Part shown: positions 53,667-63,552 of the stretch, piece by piece
How positions within the stretch are numbered: position 1 is the first letter of the stretch
Layout: each line of letters starts with the position of its first letter
From: Aphrocallistes beatrix
Lineage: Eukaryota; Porifera; Hexactinellida; Sceptrulophora; Aphrocallistidae
DNA: 64,000 nucleotides
Reading direction: 5' to 3'
Assembly (NCBI GenBank): GCA_963281255.1
Contig: OY725488.1
Location: 10,513,524-10,577,523 of the forward strand
Notes under the pieces: generated by a model
The model's database searches: none
Told to the model about the DNA's origin: nothing
Seen by the model: the letters and a program-made list of their open reading frames with translations, nothing else
Translations under genes and position numbers: made by a program

Positions 53667-56600
53667 ATGATTACTAGCATGAAACTGATGGAATGTCTCG
53701 CAGTATATTTGCCAATACTAGTGATGTTGCCCCAACATTTAGTTCAACCCGCTAATGGACAGATATGCAACACAATGTTACCTGCTAACTCGCAAACAAT
53801 CTTGGATTCTAATACTTATCATAATATTGATAACACTGGACACCCACAACCATTTCTAATTTCTGGATGGATGCTTATCGATGAAGACGGAATTATATAT
53901 AATACACCAGAAAGATTTCGATGGCAAGCTCTTTTAAATAGTCGTGTATGTGGTCCAGAATATCGTGCTTGTGTTCTAGGAACTGTTAATATTGTAAATT
54001 CTAGTCAAGAAATGAACTGGGTTGTTACAAGTTATTACGAGAATGAAGGTAATGTTATTCATATTCGAGTTATGTGTACACTTCTTACAGGAACAGGATT
54101 CGCTACAGATTGTAGAGACGCATTCCAAATATTCTATTACGAGTCTGACCAGAGTATGACAATAACCAATTCTCTTCTCAGTCAGTTCCTACCAGCTGAT
54201 AGCAATAAGACAGTTAGTGGGGTTGTTAGTGCAGAATTCACAAAATCCAAGAGAGGATTCTACATCGGATTCTTTAACAACATTCCATGTCCTGAATTGA
54301 CTGAAATCCTCTTCTACTACTTTGAATGTCCAGCTACAAACACTTCAGATCTGTACTCTCTACCAGCTACACTAGCTCCTAACTCCACTCAGGTATTCGT
54401 CCGTGTGAACATCTCTTGTCCAACTAACTCTCTCCATCGAGACCCGCTCCGTCTGGTAGCAGAATGCTACTGGGACGGCACGTGGATACTTCCTGCTGAG
54501 AGTGTGTGTGAGTGTGAGGTTGGCTATTATCTGTCTGTGAGTAATGCTAACAGTAGTATGCCTTGTGTGATGTGTCATGTTGACACGTACAAAGGTGAGA
54601 CAGGAAATAGTGAGGAGTGTAGTGTGTGTCCTTTTCGCAGCAGCACACGTGGCATGGAAGGAAGCAGTGAGTGCTTGTGTGATGAGGACTGGTATCGAGG
54701 AGAGGGAGAGAGTGTGAGTGAGAGTTGTGGACAGAGTCCTTCTGCAGTTGTGAATCTCCGTGTTGAGAGAGGAGACAGGATTGTATCTCGAGTTGTGTGG
54801 GCTGAACCTTTGTATTTTGGGAATCGAAGTGAGAATGAGTTGAGGTACAATGTAAGTTATTATCCGAGTTTAACTCCCTCGAGTGAGAAGAGTGCCAGAG
54901 ATCTGGGAGAAACTGCGTTAGTGTTGAGCAGTGGAGACGTTGAAGACAGTACAGAGTATGTGTTTGTAGTGACGTCATGGAATTCAGTGAGTTGTGTGTC
55001 TGGTGTGTTTAACAGAGCTAATTTGACAGCGTTGTCTTCTTTCCCAACTCTACTCAACACTAGTTACAACGAGACTACTGGTTATCTTCAATGGAGCTAT
55101 GAACTGCATGGGAAGAGGGAGTATGTGTTTGAAATAAGCTATACTACTACTGTGTCATCAATCTCTAATCGAACTGTATCACAACAACTAAACTCTGATG
55201 AGTGCGAATGTTCCACTAATGTTCTATGTACCTGTCTTTTATCTACTCCTGACCTTAACTCAGCGCACAATGTAGCGTTTCGTTTATTAGTAAATATTTC
55301 AAGCAATTTAATAGGCACTAATCTCAATTTTTCACATTCATTTACTCCACCTTCAAGATCTACACTCACACCATCATTCACGCCATCTACAAATTCTACT
55401 CCATCCCCATCACTAACTGCATCATCCATCCCGACTTCCGCAGCATTTTATCCGTTTGTTATTATTGGCGTTGTTGGTGTCGTTATTGCCCTTTTGATTG
55501 TTATTATTTTGATTTTGATTATCGGATTCATGATTCGACGTCGAAAATCCGTTCGCTCTAAATTCTCACACCAAAAATTTGATAACACTGCACTAAAAGG
55601 AACAAATCATTCTGATTCAATCCCTGAAAAACTATATCAAGATCCTAATACTATGTATCAAGACCTCAACGAAGCTGTGAGGTCACTCACGAAAGAGTTG
55701 AATCCTAGTAACATAAAAAAAGAGAGAACTATTGGGGAAGGGGAATTTGGAGAGGTTTGTAAAGGAACTCTTCAGGTCAATTACCGGACAGTTCAAGTTG
55801 CGATTAAAACTCTGAAACCGAATTGCAGTGAGAAGAGCAAGCAAGACTTCTTCAAAGAAGCCTCCGCCATGGCTCAGTTCAGTCATGAGAACGTGATCTA
55901 TCTGTACGGAGTCACTCTCACTAAACCTATCATGATCGTAACTCCATTCATGGAGAATGGTTCATTGGACAAGTTCCTTATTTGCAATAAAGGAAACATG
56001 CTTGTGATTGACTTGGGTAAAATTTGTCACGGTATTGCTAGAGGCATGTGTTATCTGACACGAATCGGCTTCGTTCACCGAGATCTGGCAGCTCGAAATG
56101 TGCTCATTGATACTGATCTCACAGCTAAGATCGCTGACTTTGGTTTGTCTCGTGAGACAGAGGAAGATATCTACAACGTGAAGACAGGTGGTAAGATTCC
56201 TGTTCGCTGGACTGCTCCTGAAGCTATTCTGTATCGCAAGTTTAACATGGCATCAGATGTGTGGAGCTTTGGAGTGCTAATGTGGGAAGTGATGACTTCT
56301 GGAGATGTCCCATATGTCGACAAGGACAATTTCAAACTTCTGCAAGATATCCAACAAGGCTATCGTCTGGAACAGCCAAGTGACTGTCCAAACCAACTCT
56401 ACCAACTCATGCTCAAGTGCTGGGACTCTGTGCCTGAAGTCAGACCTACATTCTCAGAGCTGGAGACTGAGATATCTGCTATGGTTGAGAACAACTTCCT
56501 TCCCAAGCCTAAAGGTCGTCCTTCTAGGTCCACTGTGCAGAGTCCCCTCAACTTCACATCCGTGGATGAATGGTTGAAACATCTGAACTTGGAGAGGTAC

Positions 56601-56771
56601 ACTGTTAACTTTAAATCGCATGGCTACACGATGATCTCCTCTGTCTGGCACATGTCTGAGCATGATATCATGGCCATTGACATTCTGCCCGCTGGTCACA
56701 GGAACAAGATAATGAAGAGTATCCATGAAGCGAATAACAAACTTTCTCGCACTTATTCAGTGCATGTTTGA
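53667..56771 (+). CDS. Eph-type receptor tyrosine kinase, gene 7, full length
   Basis: A 1034-aa receptor, intact. Signal peptide 1-32; Eph-like ligand-binding domain about 33-222; sushi/EGF-like region about 249-346 (CECEVGYYL ... CPFRSSTRGMEGSSECLCDE); FN3 domains about 357-456 and 458-558; Ser/Thr/Pro stalk 559-596; TM 597-622; JM tyrosines Y657 and Y664; kinase about 688-940 with GEGEFG 690-695, K714, Glu of helix C near 731, HRD 804-806, DFG 824-826 and Y836 in the loop; SAM about 962-1027; C-terminus YSVHV, again a hydrophobic PDZ-type end. The stalk joins the SRSTL-PSFTPS text of kinase-less genes to the NSTPSPSLT text of kinase genes. Its ligand-binding domain is almost that of kinase-less gene 6. 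Unlike genes 1, 2 and 5 its 3' flank is unique. Confidence 0.96.
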   Translation: MITSMKLMECLAVYLPILVMLPQHLVQPANGQICNTMLPANSQTILDSNTYHNIDNTGHPQPFLISGWMLIDEDGIIYNTPERFRWQALLNSRVCGPEYRACVLGTVNIVNSSQEMNWVVTSYYENEGNVIHIRVMCTLLTGTGFATDCRDAFQIFYYESDQSMTITNSLLSQFLPADSNKTVSGVVSAEFTKSKRGFYIGFFNNIPCPELTEILFYYFECPATNTSDLYSLPATLAPNSTQVFVRVNISCPTNSLHRDPLRLVAECYWDGTWILPAESVCECEVGYYLSVSNANSSMPCVMCHVDTYKGETGNSEECSVCPFRSSTRGMEGSSECLCDEDWYRGEGESVSESCGQSPSAVVNLRVERGDRIVSRVVWAEPLYFGNRSENELRYNVSYYPSLTPSSEKSARDLGETALVLSSGDVEDSTEYVFVVTSWNSVSCVSGVFNRANLTALSSFPTLLNTSYNETTGYLQWSYELHGKREYVFEISYTTTVSSISNRTVSQQLNSDECECSTNVLCTCLLSTPDLNSAHNVAFRLLVNISSNLIGTNLNFSHSFTPPSRSTLTPSFTPSTNSTPSPSLTASSIPTSAAFYPFVIIGVVGVVIALLIVIILILIIGFMIRRRKSVRSKFSHQKFDNTALKGTNHSDSIPEKLYQDPNTMYQDLNEAVRSLTKELNPSNIKKERTIGEGEFGEVCKGTLQVNYRTVQVAIKTLKPNCSEKSKQDFFKEASAMAQFSHENVIYLYGVTLTKPIMIVTPFMENGSLDKFLICNKGNMLVIDLGKICHGIARGMCYLTRIGFVHRDLAARNVLIDTDLTAKIADFGLSRETEEDIYNVKTGGKIPVRWTAPEAILYRKFNMASDVWSFGVLMWEVMTSGDVPYVDKDNFKLLQDIQQGYRLEQPSDCPNQLYQLMLKCWDSVPEVRPTFSELETEISAMVENNFLPKPKGRPSRSTVQSPLNFTSVDEWLKHLNLERYTVNFKSHGYTMISSVWHMSEHDIMAIDILPAGHRNKIMKSIHEANNKLSRTYSVHV

Positions 56772-57324
56772 CCCATTTTGTTACTATTTTGTATATTAGG
56801 CCTGCTTTATGCTCTAACTCTGTATATATAGATGTGTGTTTAGGATCTAAGTTTGAACTTTGCTATTTTACTTTTCCTCATTACTTTATTCAGAGTATAG
56901 CTATATAGCTCTCAAAATTTTATCGAGATGTAAGTTAGAAGATTTAACCGAAAATGATTTGATTAATTTATGTCAGCAGATACTTGACCAGTTTATGATA
57001 TTCTACTACTGTAAGTTCTCCCGTTCTCTCAGCCTTATTTGGACCAGGAATGTTGCTAACCAGGATTGCCGTGGGATGGGAATTCCTATAGGAATATTCA
57101 CAGATTCCCATATGGGATGGAAATGAGAATGACTTTAATCCTATGGGTATTCCCACATGTGGGAATCTGTGGGTTTTCCTGGGGTTTCTGTGGGAATTGG
57201 ATGAGAATGAGATTGGAATTCCATTCCCACGGCAACCCTACTAACTCATTCCTTGTTAAGTTTTTTGGGCGGGGAAGCCATTATTTTCCGGTGTATATAC
57301 TATAAATAGATGTATCCCAATGAT
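56772..57324. other. 3' flank of gene 7 with one MITE
   Basis: Not shared with the other 3' flanks. 57061-57239 is a hAT-like MITE (CAGGATTGCCGTGGG ... CCCACGGCAACCCT). Confidence 0.55.
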
Positions 57325-57694
57325 CATAGGCGACGATCCTGGGAGGCAGGGGGGGGCGATTTCCCCCCAATAATTTCTAGAGGGGGCGAAGGTGTCTTTT
57401 TGCCCCCCCCATAATATCTAAAGGAAGTGAGTACTTTTTGCCCCAATATGTATTATCTACACCAACTACTTAGGAAAAGTGAAGTAGTAATGTTAAGTAA
57501 TGCACACTATTATTATATTATTGGTGTTCACTATAGACATTTATTATATGGTTTCAAGAAATTAATCGTGCTATAAACATTAATAAACTCATATGTTACT
57601 TGATATATTATAATGGTAGTGAATTAATTATGTTAATCTTTGATGATGAAAAAAAATCTCGCCCCCCAATAATTTACTCAAATCGCCGCCTATG
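57325..57694. mobile_element. 370-bp hAT-type MITE
   Basis: Ends CATAGGCGACGAT and ATCGCCGCCTATG, flanked by the exact 8-bp duplication CCAATGAT (57317-57324, 57695-57702). Carries runs of G and C near both ends. Confidence 0.88.
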
Positions 57695-57810
57695 CCAATG
57701 ATAAGTAGGGCTTAGCTAATTGACCACTTTCTAAACGGTCTATATCAAATATTAAATCCTCTTACATCTCCATATTCAACAAACTGTTTCTTACTGCTAA
57801 TCCCTACATA

Positions 57811-57967
57811 CAGTAGAACCCGTTAATACGAACTCTAGGGCACGTTCGCAATTCGTTCGTATTATCCGGAATTCGTATTGACATCTTCCCAGTTACATGT
57901 ATCTTTGTCTGTCGTCGATAAAATATATGTTTGTATCATCCGTCTTCGTATTAACGAGGTTCTACTG
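57811..57967. mobile_element. 157-bp pogo-like MITE
   Basis: Ends CAGTAGAACCCGTTAATACG and CGTATTAACGAGGTTCTACTG (minus one base). Related piece at 50350-50430. Confidence 0.75.
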
Positions 57968-58717
57968 CGCTTAGATTCAGAGTTTAAATCGGGTCGATAT
58001 TTCACAACCTGACCCAGCTGAACCCGAATCTCTTAATGAACTTAAACCCGACTATTTTCTATCTAGTATTACACAGATATTGATTCATAACTAGAGATTA
58101 TGAATTGTCACTCACTAAAACACTCGTTGGTAGTGAAATATACACACTGTAAGTCTGCATTTCCTTCGGGATCCGAGTGCAATCTAAACCGACCCCGAAT
58201 GCGACCCGAATAACCCAAACCCGATTCCAACTCTGCTTTAATTACATTCAAGCGTTGCTCCTACCATTCCATCCTCAGTGCACCGTTTATGAGCGGGGAT
58301 ATATTAACTATATGCTGGGAGTGTTTGTTGGGACAATGTCTATCATTTGTAGGCTAATAAGCAAGCGGAGAATTTGATAATTTAATGTCAATTTCTGAAG
58401 GAATTCCTAACTAATTCTATGATCGGTCGAGATATAGATTTTCTATAAGATATTATTCCTGTAAAAGACTATAAATATCAGGTTGAGATAGTGGTCATCT
58501 AGGATGTACCGTTCCACTTCATGGGATATCACTATTAGAATTATTATGTATCAAAATGTTCGCCACCCCGAATTCCCCCGCTTAAAGAGATTCTACTTGG
58601 TTCAAGAATCTATTCCCTTAATTATCGTTTATAATTATTTAATATTCTGTTCATTTTCTCTAATCATCCACTTCTCATTTCTTTAATCGGACCAATTGTT
58701 TTATCCTGTTGCATTAT
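57968..58717. other. Worn Eph 5'-flank remnant, otherwise nothing recognised
   Basis: 58000-58240 resembles the far-upstream part of the gene 7 flank (AACCTGACC, AACCCGAATCT), suggesting a decayed gene unit that may belong to the SAM remnant at 61110. No gene. Confidence 0.45.
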
Positions 58718-58864
58718 CAGGGCCGGCGCCACTGGTACGGTTTTAACCGAACCACATTTCAAATGTGGTCCCAGGTTGGTCATGTCAAACCGGACAACTT
58801 TTCTAAAGTGGTCCGGTTGGTTAAGTAAAACCTGACCACTTCTAAAACCGTGGCGCCGGCGCTG
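58718..58864. mobile_element. 147-bp hAT-like MITE
   Basis: Ends CAGGGCCGGCGCCACTGG and GTGGCGCCGGCGCTG are inverted. Interior CCGGACCACTT/AAGTGGTCCGG palindromes. Target duplication imperfect. Confidence 0.7.
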
Positions 58865-59294
58865 AAATTATTCAGTAAGTATTAGCTTAATTTTCCCTCT
58901 TTTTGTAATTCTAGTCAAAAAGCTATTGCTTGAGTTTTTGATTATAAAATTGAATGATTTTATTTTAATTATCCACGATATTATGTCTGCAAGCATACAA
59001 TGCTAATTATGTTAGTGCATACTCTTTTAGTTCTTCCTATGCTAAGAAATATGATAGCTTTACTTGATAGAACTAAAATTCTAGAATCTCTTTTTATGAA
59101 TTATGAAGTAGATCTGGAAGACTAGTATCAATGAAAACGAATGAGGAAATGGAAAGAGGGATAGTCTAACTGAACTCCATTTCAATATTTCTTATTGTTT
59201 ATATTGCTTTGTCTGGAGAATCCAAGTATTCGAACAGAGATATATAAAGCTAAGTACTGCGATCTCAGGCGTTTCAAGGAATCCAGTCTCATAT
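58865..59294. other. No recognised feature
   Basis: AT-rich, no gene seen. Confidence 0.4.
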
Positions 59295-59502
59295 ATGCCA
59301 ACCTGAGCCATGATAGAAAGCAGGATGCAGCGTTGAATTTCGCGGGACATGGCGGGATGCAATATAATAATACTATACATAGAGTCCAAAAAATCTGGAC
59401 ATGATGGGGAAATTTCATGTAAAAGCGGGGCAGTCGAGAAAATTAGTTCAATAGAAGAGTGAAAAATCGGGAAATCCCGCCAAAAACGGGACAGTTGGCA
59501 CG
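59295..59502. mobile_element. MITE (ATGCCAACCTG family)
   Basis: Starts ATGCCAACCTGAGCCATGAT and ends CAGTTGGCACG. Interior collinear with 27036-27244 (GAATTTCGCGGGACATG). Confidence 0.7.
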
Positions 59503-60210
59503 TATGCAGTCTGTCAAGGAGGCTTTTGTGGTGATGATAAGGATCATGAACTGACATCTGCTTTGATTGACCAGGTCTATGGATATAAGTAGTAACTAGA
59601 TGAACTTGTGCAGCTAAAGATTTAAAGGACTCAATTCATGCGGAGATGTTCCATCTTTTACTAGCTAAAGCTAGATTCTCTAATCCATACTTGTAATTTG
59701 AAATCTGCAATATAGTGCAGCTGGGACATATTCACTAAACTTAAACAATTCTAAACTACCTTGAGTAAGTTTTTTCATAATTTTTCAAAACTTAACAATT
59801 TTGACATATAATGGCATTATTAATGGCAAAATTTAGTTCGAAAAACTGAAATTCCAATTTGAAAAGGAGATTATGACGTCTTAATTCCGTATTGAGTCAA
59901 CATTTTGTATAAGACTCGAACATGATCGAGCCAGTACATATACTCCGGTGTGACAAAAATCAGCTTTCTGCTTCTTCAATTAATCCATTACACACACTGC
60001 ATAGTTAAAAGTATTGGGACATCACATTGCTTTGCATCATAAATAATACTAAAACGGTTCTATCCATGGAGGCCAATTTATTAAAAATTCACGACAGCTA
60101 CTGAAAATCAAATCAAATTCGAAGTCTTCACATTCGAGTTACTCAGTTTTCTATTCATCAATTATGCCTAGAGTAGAGAGCAATTAATATCTACTTGTTC
60201 CAAATATATA
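59503..60210. other. Spacer with Helitron-like remnant
   Basis: 59870-60000 resembles the interior of 38098-38669 (GAGTCAACATTTTGT, AAAATCAGCTTTCTG). Otherwise nothing recognised. Confidence 0.4.
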
Positions 60211-60398
60211 CAGTCGACTCCGCTTAATAGGGCCACATCGGTCAGAGGACATTTTGCCCCGATTAAGCGGAGGACCCTATTAACCGAAAATATTTTGTAT
60301 TAGCTTCTATGCATGAGAGCTATTCCGGTCCTACCAAAAGTGGCCCGATTAAGCGGCTGACCCGATTAAACAGTGGCCCTATTAAGCGGAGTCGACTG
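60211..60398. mobile_element. 188-bp pogo-like MITE
   Basis: Ends CAGTCGACTCCGCTTAATAG and CTATTAAGCGGAGTCGACTG are perfect inverted repeats between TA dinucleotides. Best-preserved member of the family. Confidence 0.88.
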
Positions 60399-60827
60399 TA
60401 TATAGTAATAACAAGTAGCAATAACAAGGTGACACAGGTGCTAGTAATTACGCTTTGGCAAGGATTGTCTATAGTAAGCTTCTAGATTGATTCATTCGAG
60501 TGTGTATAGCATTTTGAAATGATGTAGATTTCATTAACTCTGGTGGTTTTAATTGATTAGTGTCCATGGATAGACCCATTTATTATTACTTTTGATGCAA
60601 AGTAATATTGAGTTCAATACTTTTGGCCAGGCAGTGGATGTATGCAATACAGGTATATGCATGAATCGAGTTTAATAGTCTTGGATAGGAATATACTTGA
60701 ATGCAAAACATATAGGAGTATTTATTCTTTACTGTCAATATATTCTAATTAGTTATCCACTGTATTAATAACCTACTATACTTACAGTACTAGGGATTAT
60801 AGCTATTTCAATACATATAACTAGATA

Positions 60828-61018
60828 CAACGAGACTGTATATTTTGATCAGAAAATAAGTAGAATTTGATCAGAAAACCAATGTAGAATTTTGATCAGA
60901 ATATGGAATTTCAATACTAATTAACACAAATCCTACATTTCTGATCAAATTTCTACATTGGTTTTCTGATCAAAATTCAACATATTTCCTGATCAAAATA
61001 TACTTGCACATTCTCGAT
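60828..61018. repeat. Inverted-repeat element with TGATCA motifs
   Basis: The arms TATATTTTGATCAGAAAATA and its complement, with further ATTTTGATCAGA repeats inside, can fold into a hairpin of about 190 bp. No clear target duplication. Confidence 0.6.
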
Positions 61019-61109
61019 ACAACTACTTTCTCTAAATCGAAATCTGATCCCGTGAATAAACGAATAGCTATTTATCAGCACAGAAATAATATAATAATAT
61101 TTTCACGCT

Positions 61110-61475
61110 TTGACAGTGGCGTCCGGATCAATTCTACTAACCCCATGCTCAAGTTTGGGAGTCTCTACCAGAAGAAGAAATGCCTACATTCTCAAAATTG
61201 AAAGCAAAAATATCCATTACCATGATTGAAAAAAACTTCTCACCAAACCTAAAAGGTCCCACCACTAAGTTAGTTGGACATCAATTTAACATCAGTAGAT
61301 TAATTATTGAAGTTCTCAACTTGGAGAGGCATGTTCAAATCCTATGACTATACTACTATATCAGATCTCCTCTATCAGGCACATCTGAACATGATGTCAT
61401 AGCTATCACTATCATTTCTGCTTGTCACAGGAAAATTAATGATGAATATTCATGAAGAAATAACAAGCCTCAGAG
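61110..61475 (+). pseudogene. Decayed Eph gene end (kinase tail and SAM)
   Basis: Base by base this follows the 3' end of the kinase-type Eph genes: ATGCTCAAG, CCTACATTCTCA, AAACCTAAAAGGTCC, CTCAACTTGGAGAGG, GATCTCCTCT and CATGAAGAAATAACAA correspond to the text at 56405-56760 of gene 7. Many substitutions and small indels break every frame. It is the oldest unit in the array; most of its upstream part is gone. Confidence 0.8.
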
Positions 61476-63552
61476 AGTGTGGACCTATTTGATCTATACA
61501 CGTACTCTCTGTGAACAGCCACTGAATATTGAATGACCACACCGGTCATTCGAAATTCAGTGGATGGTCATGTTATTTTGTGTAATCTTTGCAGGGAAGT
61601 AGTTTCTTAGAATAACCACTACACTCGTCAATCATTAGAAACCTTGTATCCTGGATAGGGAAAAAGACACCAAACTTGAGAAGTTGTAAAGAATCTCAAA
61701 AATGACGATCACAATTATGAAATTTGCTATCATTGATTTTATTTTTGAGATTTTTCAGATGATTTTGAAAACGAGGATTGATAAGATCATCCATAGAAAT
61801 CTCCCTGATATCTCGAGTTAGAAGAAACCTCCTCCTCGCAAAGTAACAGAGTACTACCAATGCCAATAAGTAGAAATGCTAGACTAGCGCATGATAATAC
61901 ATCGTCAATATTGTATTATCATTCCTTAGACCAATGATTATATTTCGATATTGTAGATTATTCTCCACTGTTGAATTCATTGATATTTTATATTGAATTG
62001 TATTAATGTACATTTCTATTTACTTCTCTCGACACTCAAGATATTGATCTTTCACTTTAGTTAGCATTTTATTTTATTTCACTTGATGCCATCTTTTACT
62101 CTATAAAATTTCTTAGAAAATATTTAATCGCCTTTACGACTGATTCTCCTAGCCACGAGTTTCTCCAACACAATCCTGAAAGAAGAATTGCCTGGTGTTA
62201 GCATGTCTAATTTACATCTAAGGTTCATAGAAAGTACTAGGGTTACATCATACCCACTATGCACCTGCCTCTGTAAGATATTCACGTTGTATGATGTTTT
62301 CTCAATGTCTTCCATAATGTGATCTCTATTTACATAATTTATGATAATTCTATTTGTGGCCTCTTTTTTCTTTTATGGTATTTCATTGGTTACTTGTTTA
62401 ATTCTTAATTATTTATAACAAACCCATTTCGTTCACTTGCGATATACAAATTATAGGCAGTTTTTTAAGATTTGTGCGTAAAACTATGGACATATTATTC
62501 ATACCTTTAAATACGATTTTTCAAAGATATGAAGACATCATTCTTTTAATTGCTAGCACTATTAGAAAATAATATATATGGTATGTGTATGAGTTGTTAC
62601 TTCGGAGTGTCATATTAAATATAGTTTATTGTAGAAATGTCATGCGAATATTTGCTATTGTGGGAGTAAATCCATATAAAATGCATTAGAAAGTGCGAAG
62701 GTTTATTTCATTCATTTTTTGCAGAGGGATGAAAATTTCACTGATTGATAATTGTAAAACGTTGTGAACATATAAAATTAGAAATACTCCACTTTGACTA
62801 ATTCGGACTGTTTATTCTGAATCTCAATTAATTGCATCCCATACTGTTTAGAAGTATTATTATTCTTCATGAATTGACACATTCAGTACTATTTGTTTAT
62901 GAAATAGTGAAGTGGTCAAATACTTTGTTTGGGTAATATATAAATCAAGATCAAATCAATTATAGCTTAACTCCCCTACAAGCTGAGTAGTCATTGGTAG
63001 TGCAGCCATTTTATAAAGATGGAGATAAGCTGTTATACCTTTCTACACATTTTCCCATCTCTATCTTGCCATCCTTAATGATAAATCATAAATTCTCTTT
63101 GAATTCGAAAGTGTTGCTGTATTCCTGCAATTAATGATTATTCTAGTCAATGACTAGCTTGCTAATGTTGTTAGCTTGTGTGTTTACGTAGGAACTGAGA
63201 GAGTAGACTAAATCTTTTGAATATTTGAGTTGATAAATTCGCATGTCAAGATATGAACAGATGTCCACCATTTAACTATGATAAGTTGGTATTCATGCAT
63301 TACTCATTGATTCATAATTAATTAAAGCCGATAGAGTAGAAACAACAAATATTTCGGATAATGTTGGATTTACACTTTCTGTGGTCTTCCCGTAGATTTA
63401 GCGAATATAACCGTTCTATTCCATTTGATACGTTTAGTGGTCTAGGGAAGCCCAATTTTCATAGAGAAAATACCTTTTTATAAAGTGTTAAGAATAGAGT
63501 TTAATGAAGCTAAGAATATGAAGAAAAACAAACAAACTGGAATGACTAAAGC
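61476..63552. other. Spacer with no recognised gene
   Basis: AT-rich. A minus-strand frame of 63 codons at 62124-62315 has no recognisable motif. No repeat of this window was recognised here. Confidence 0.45.

Noticed and set aside
62124-62315. 63-codon minus-strand frame (MEDIEKTSYNVNILQRQVHS)
   Set aside because: No recognisable domain, no paralogue in the window and expected by chance at this length.
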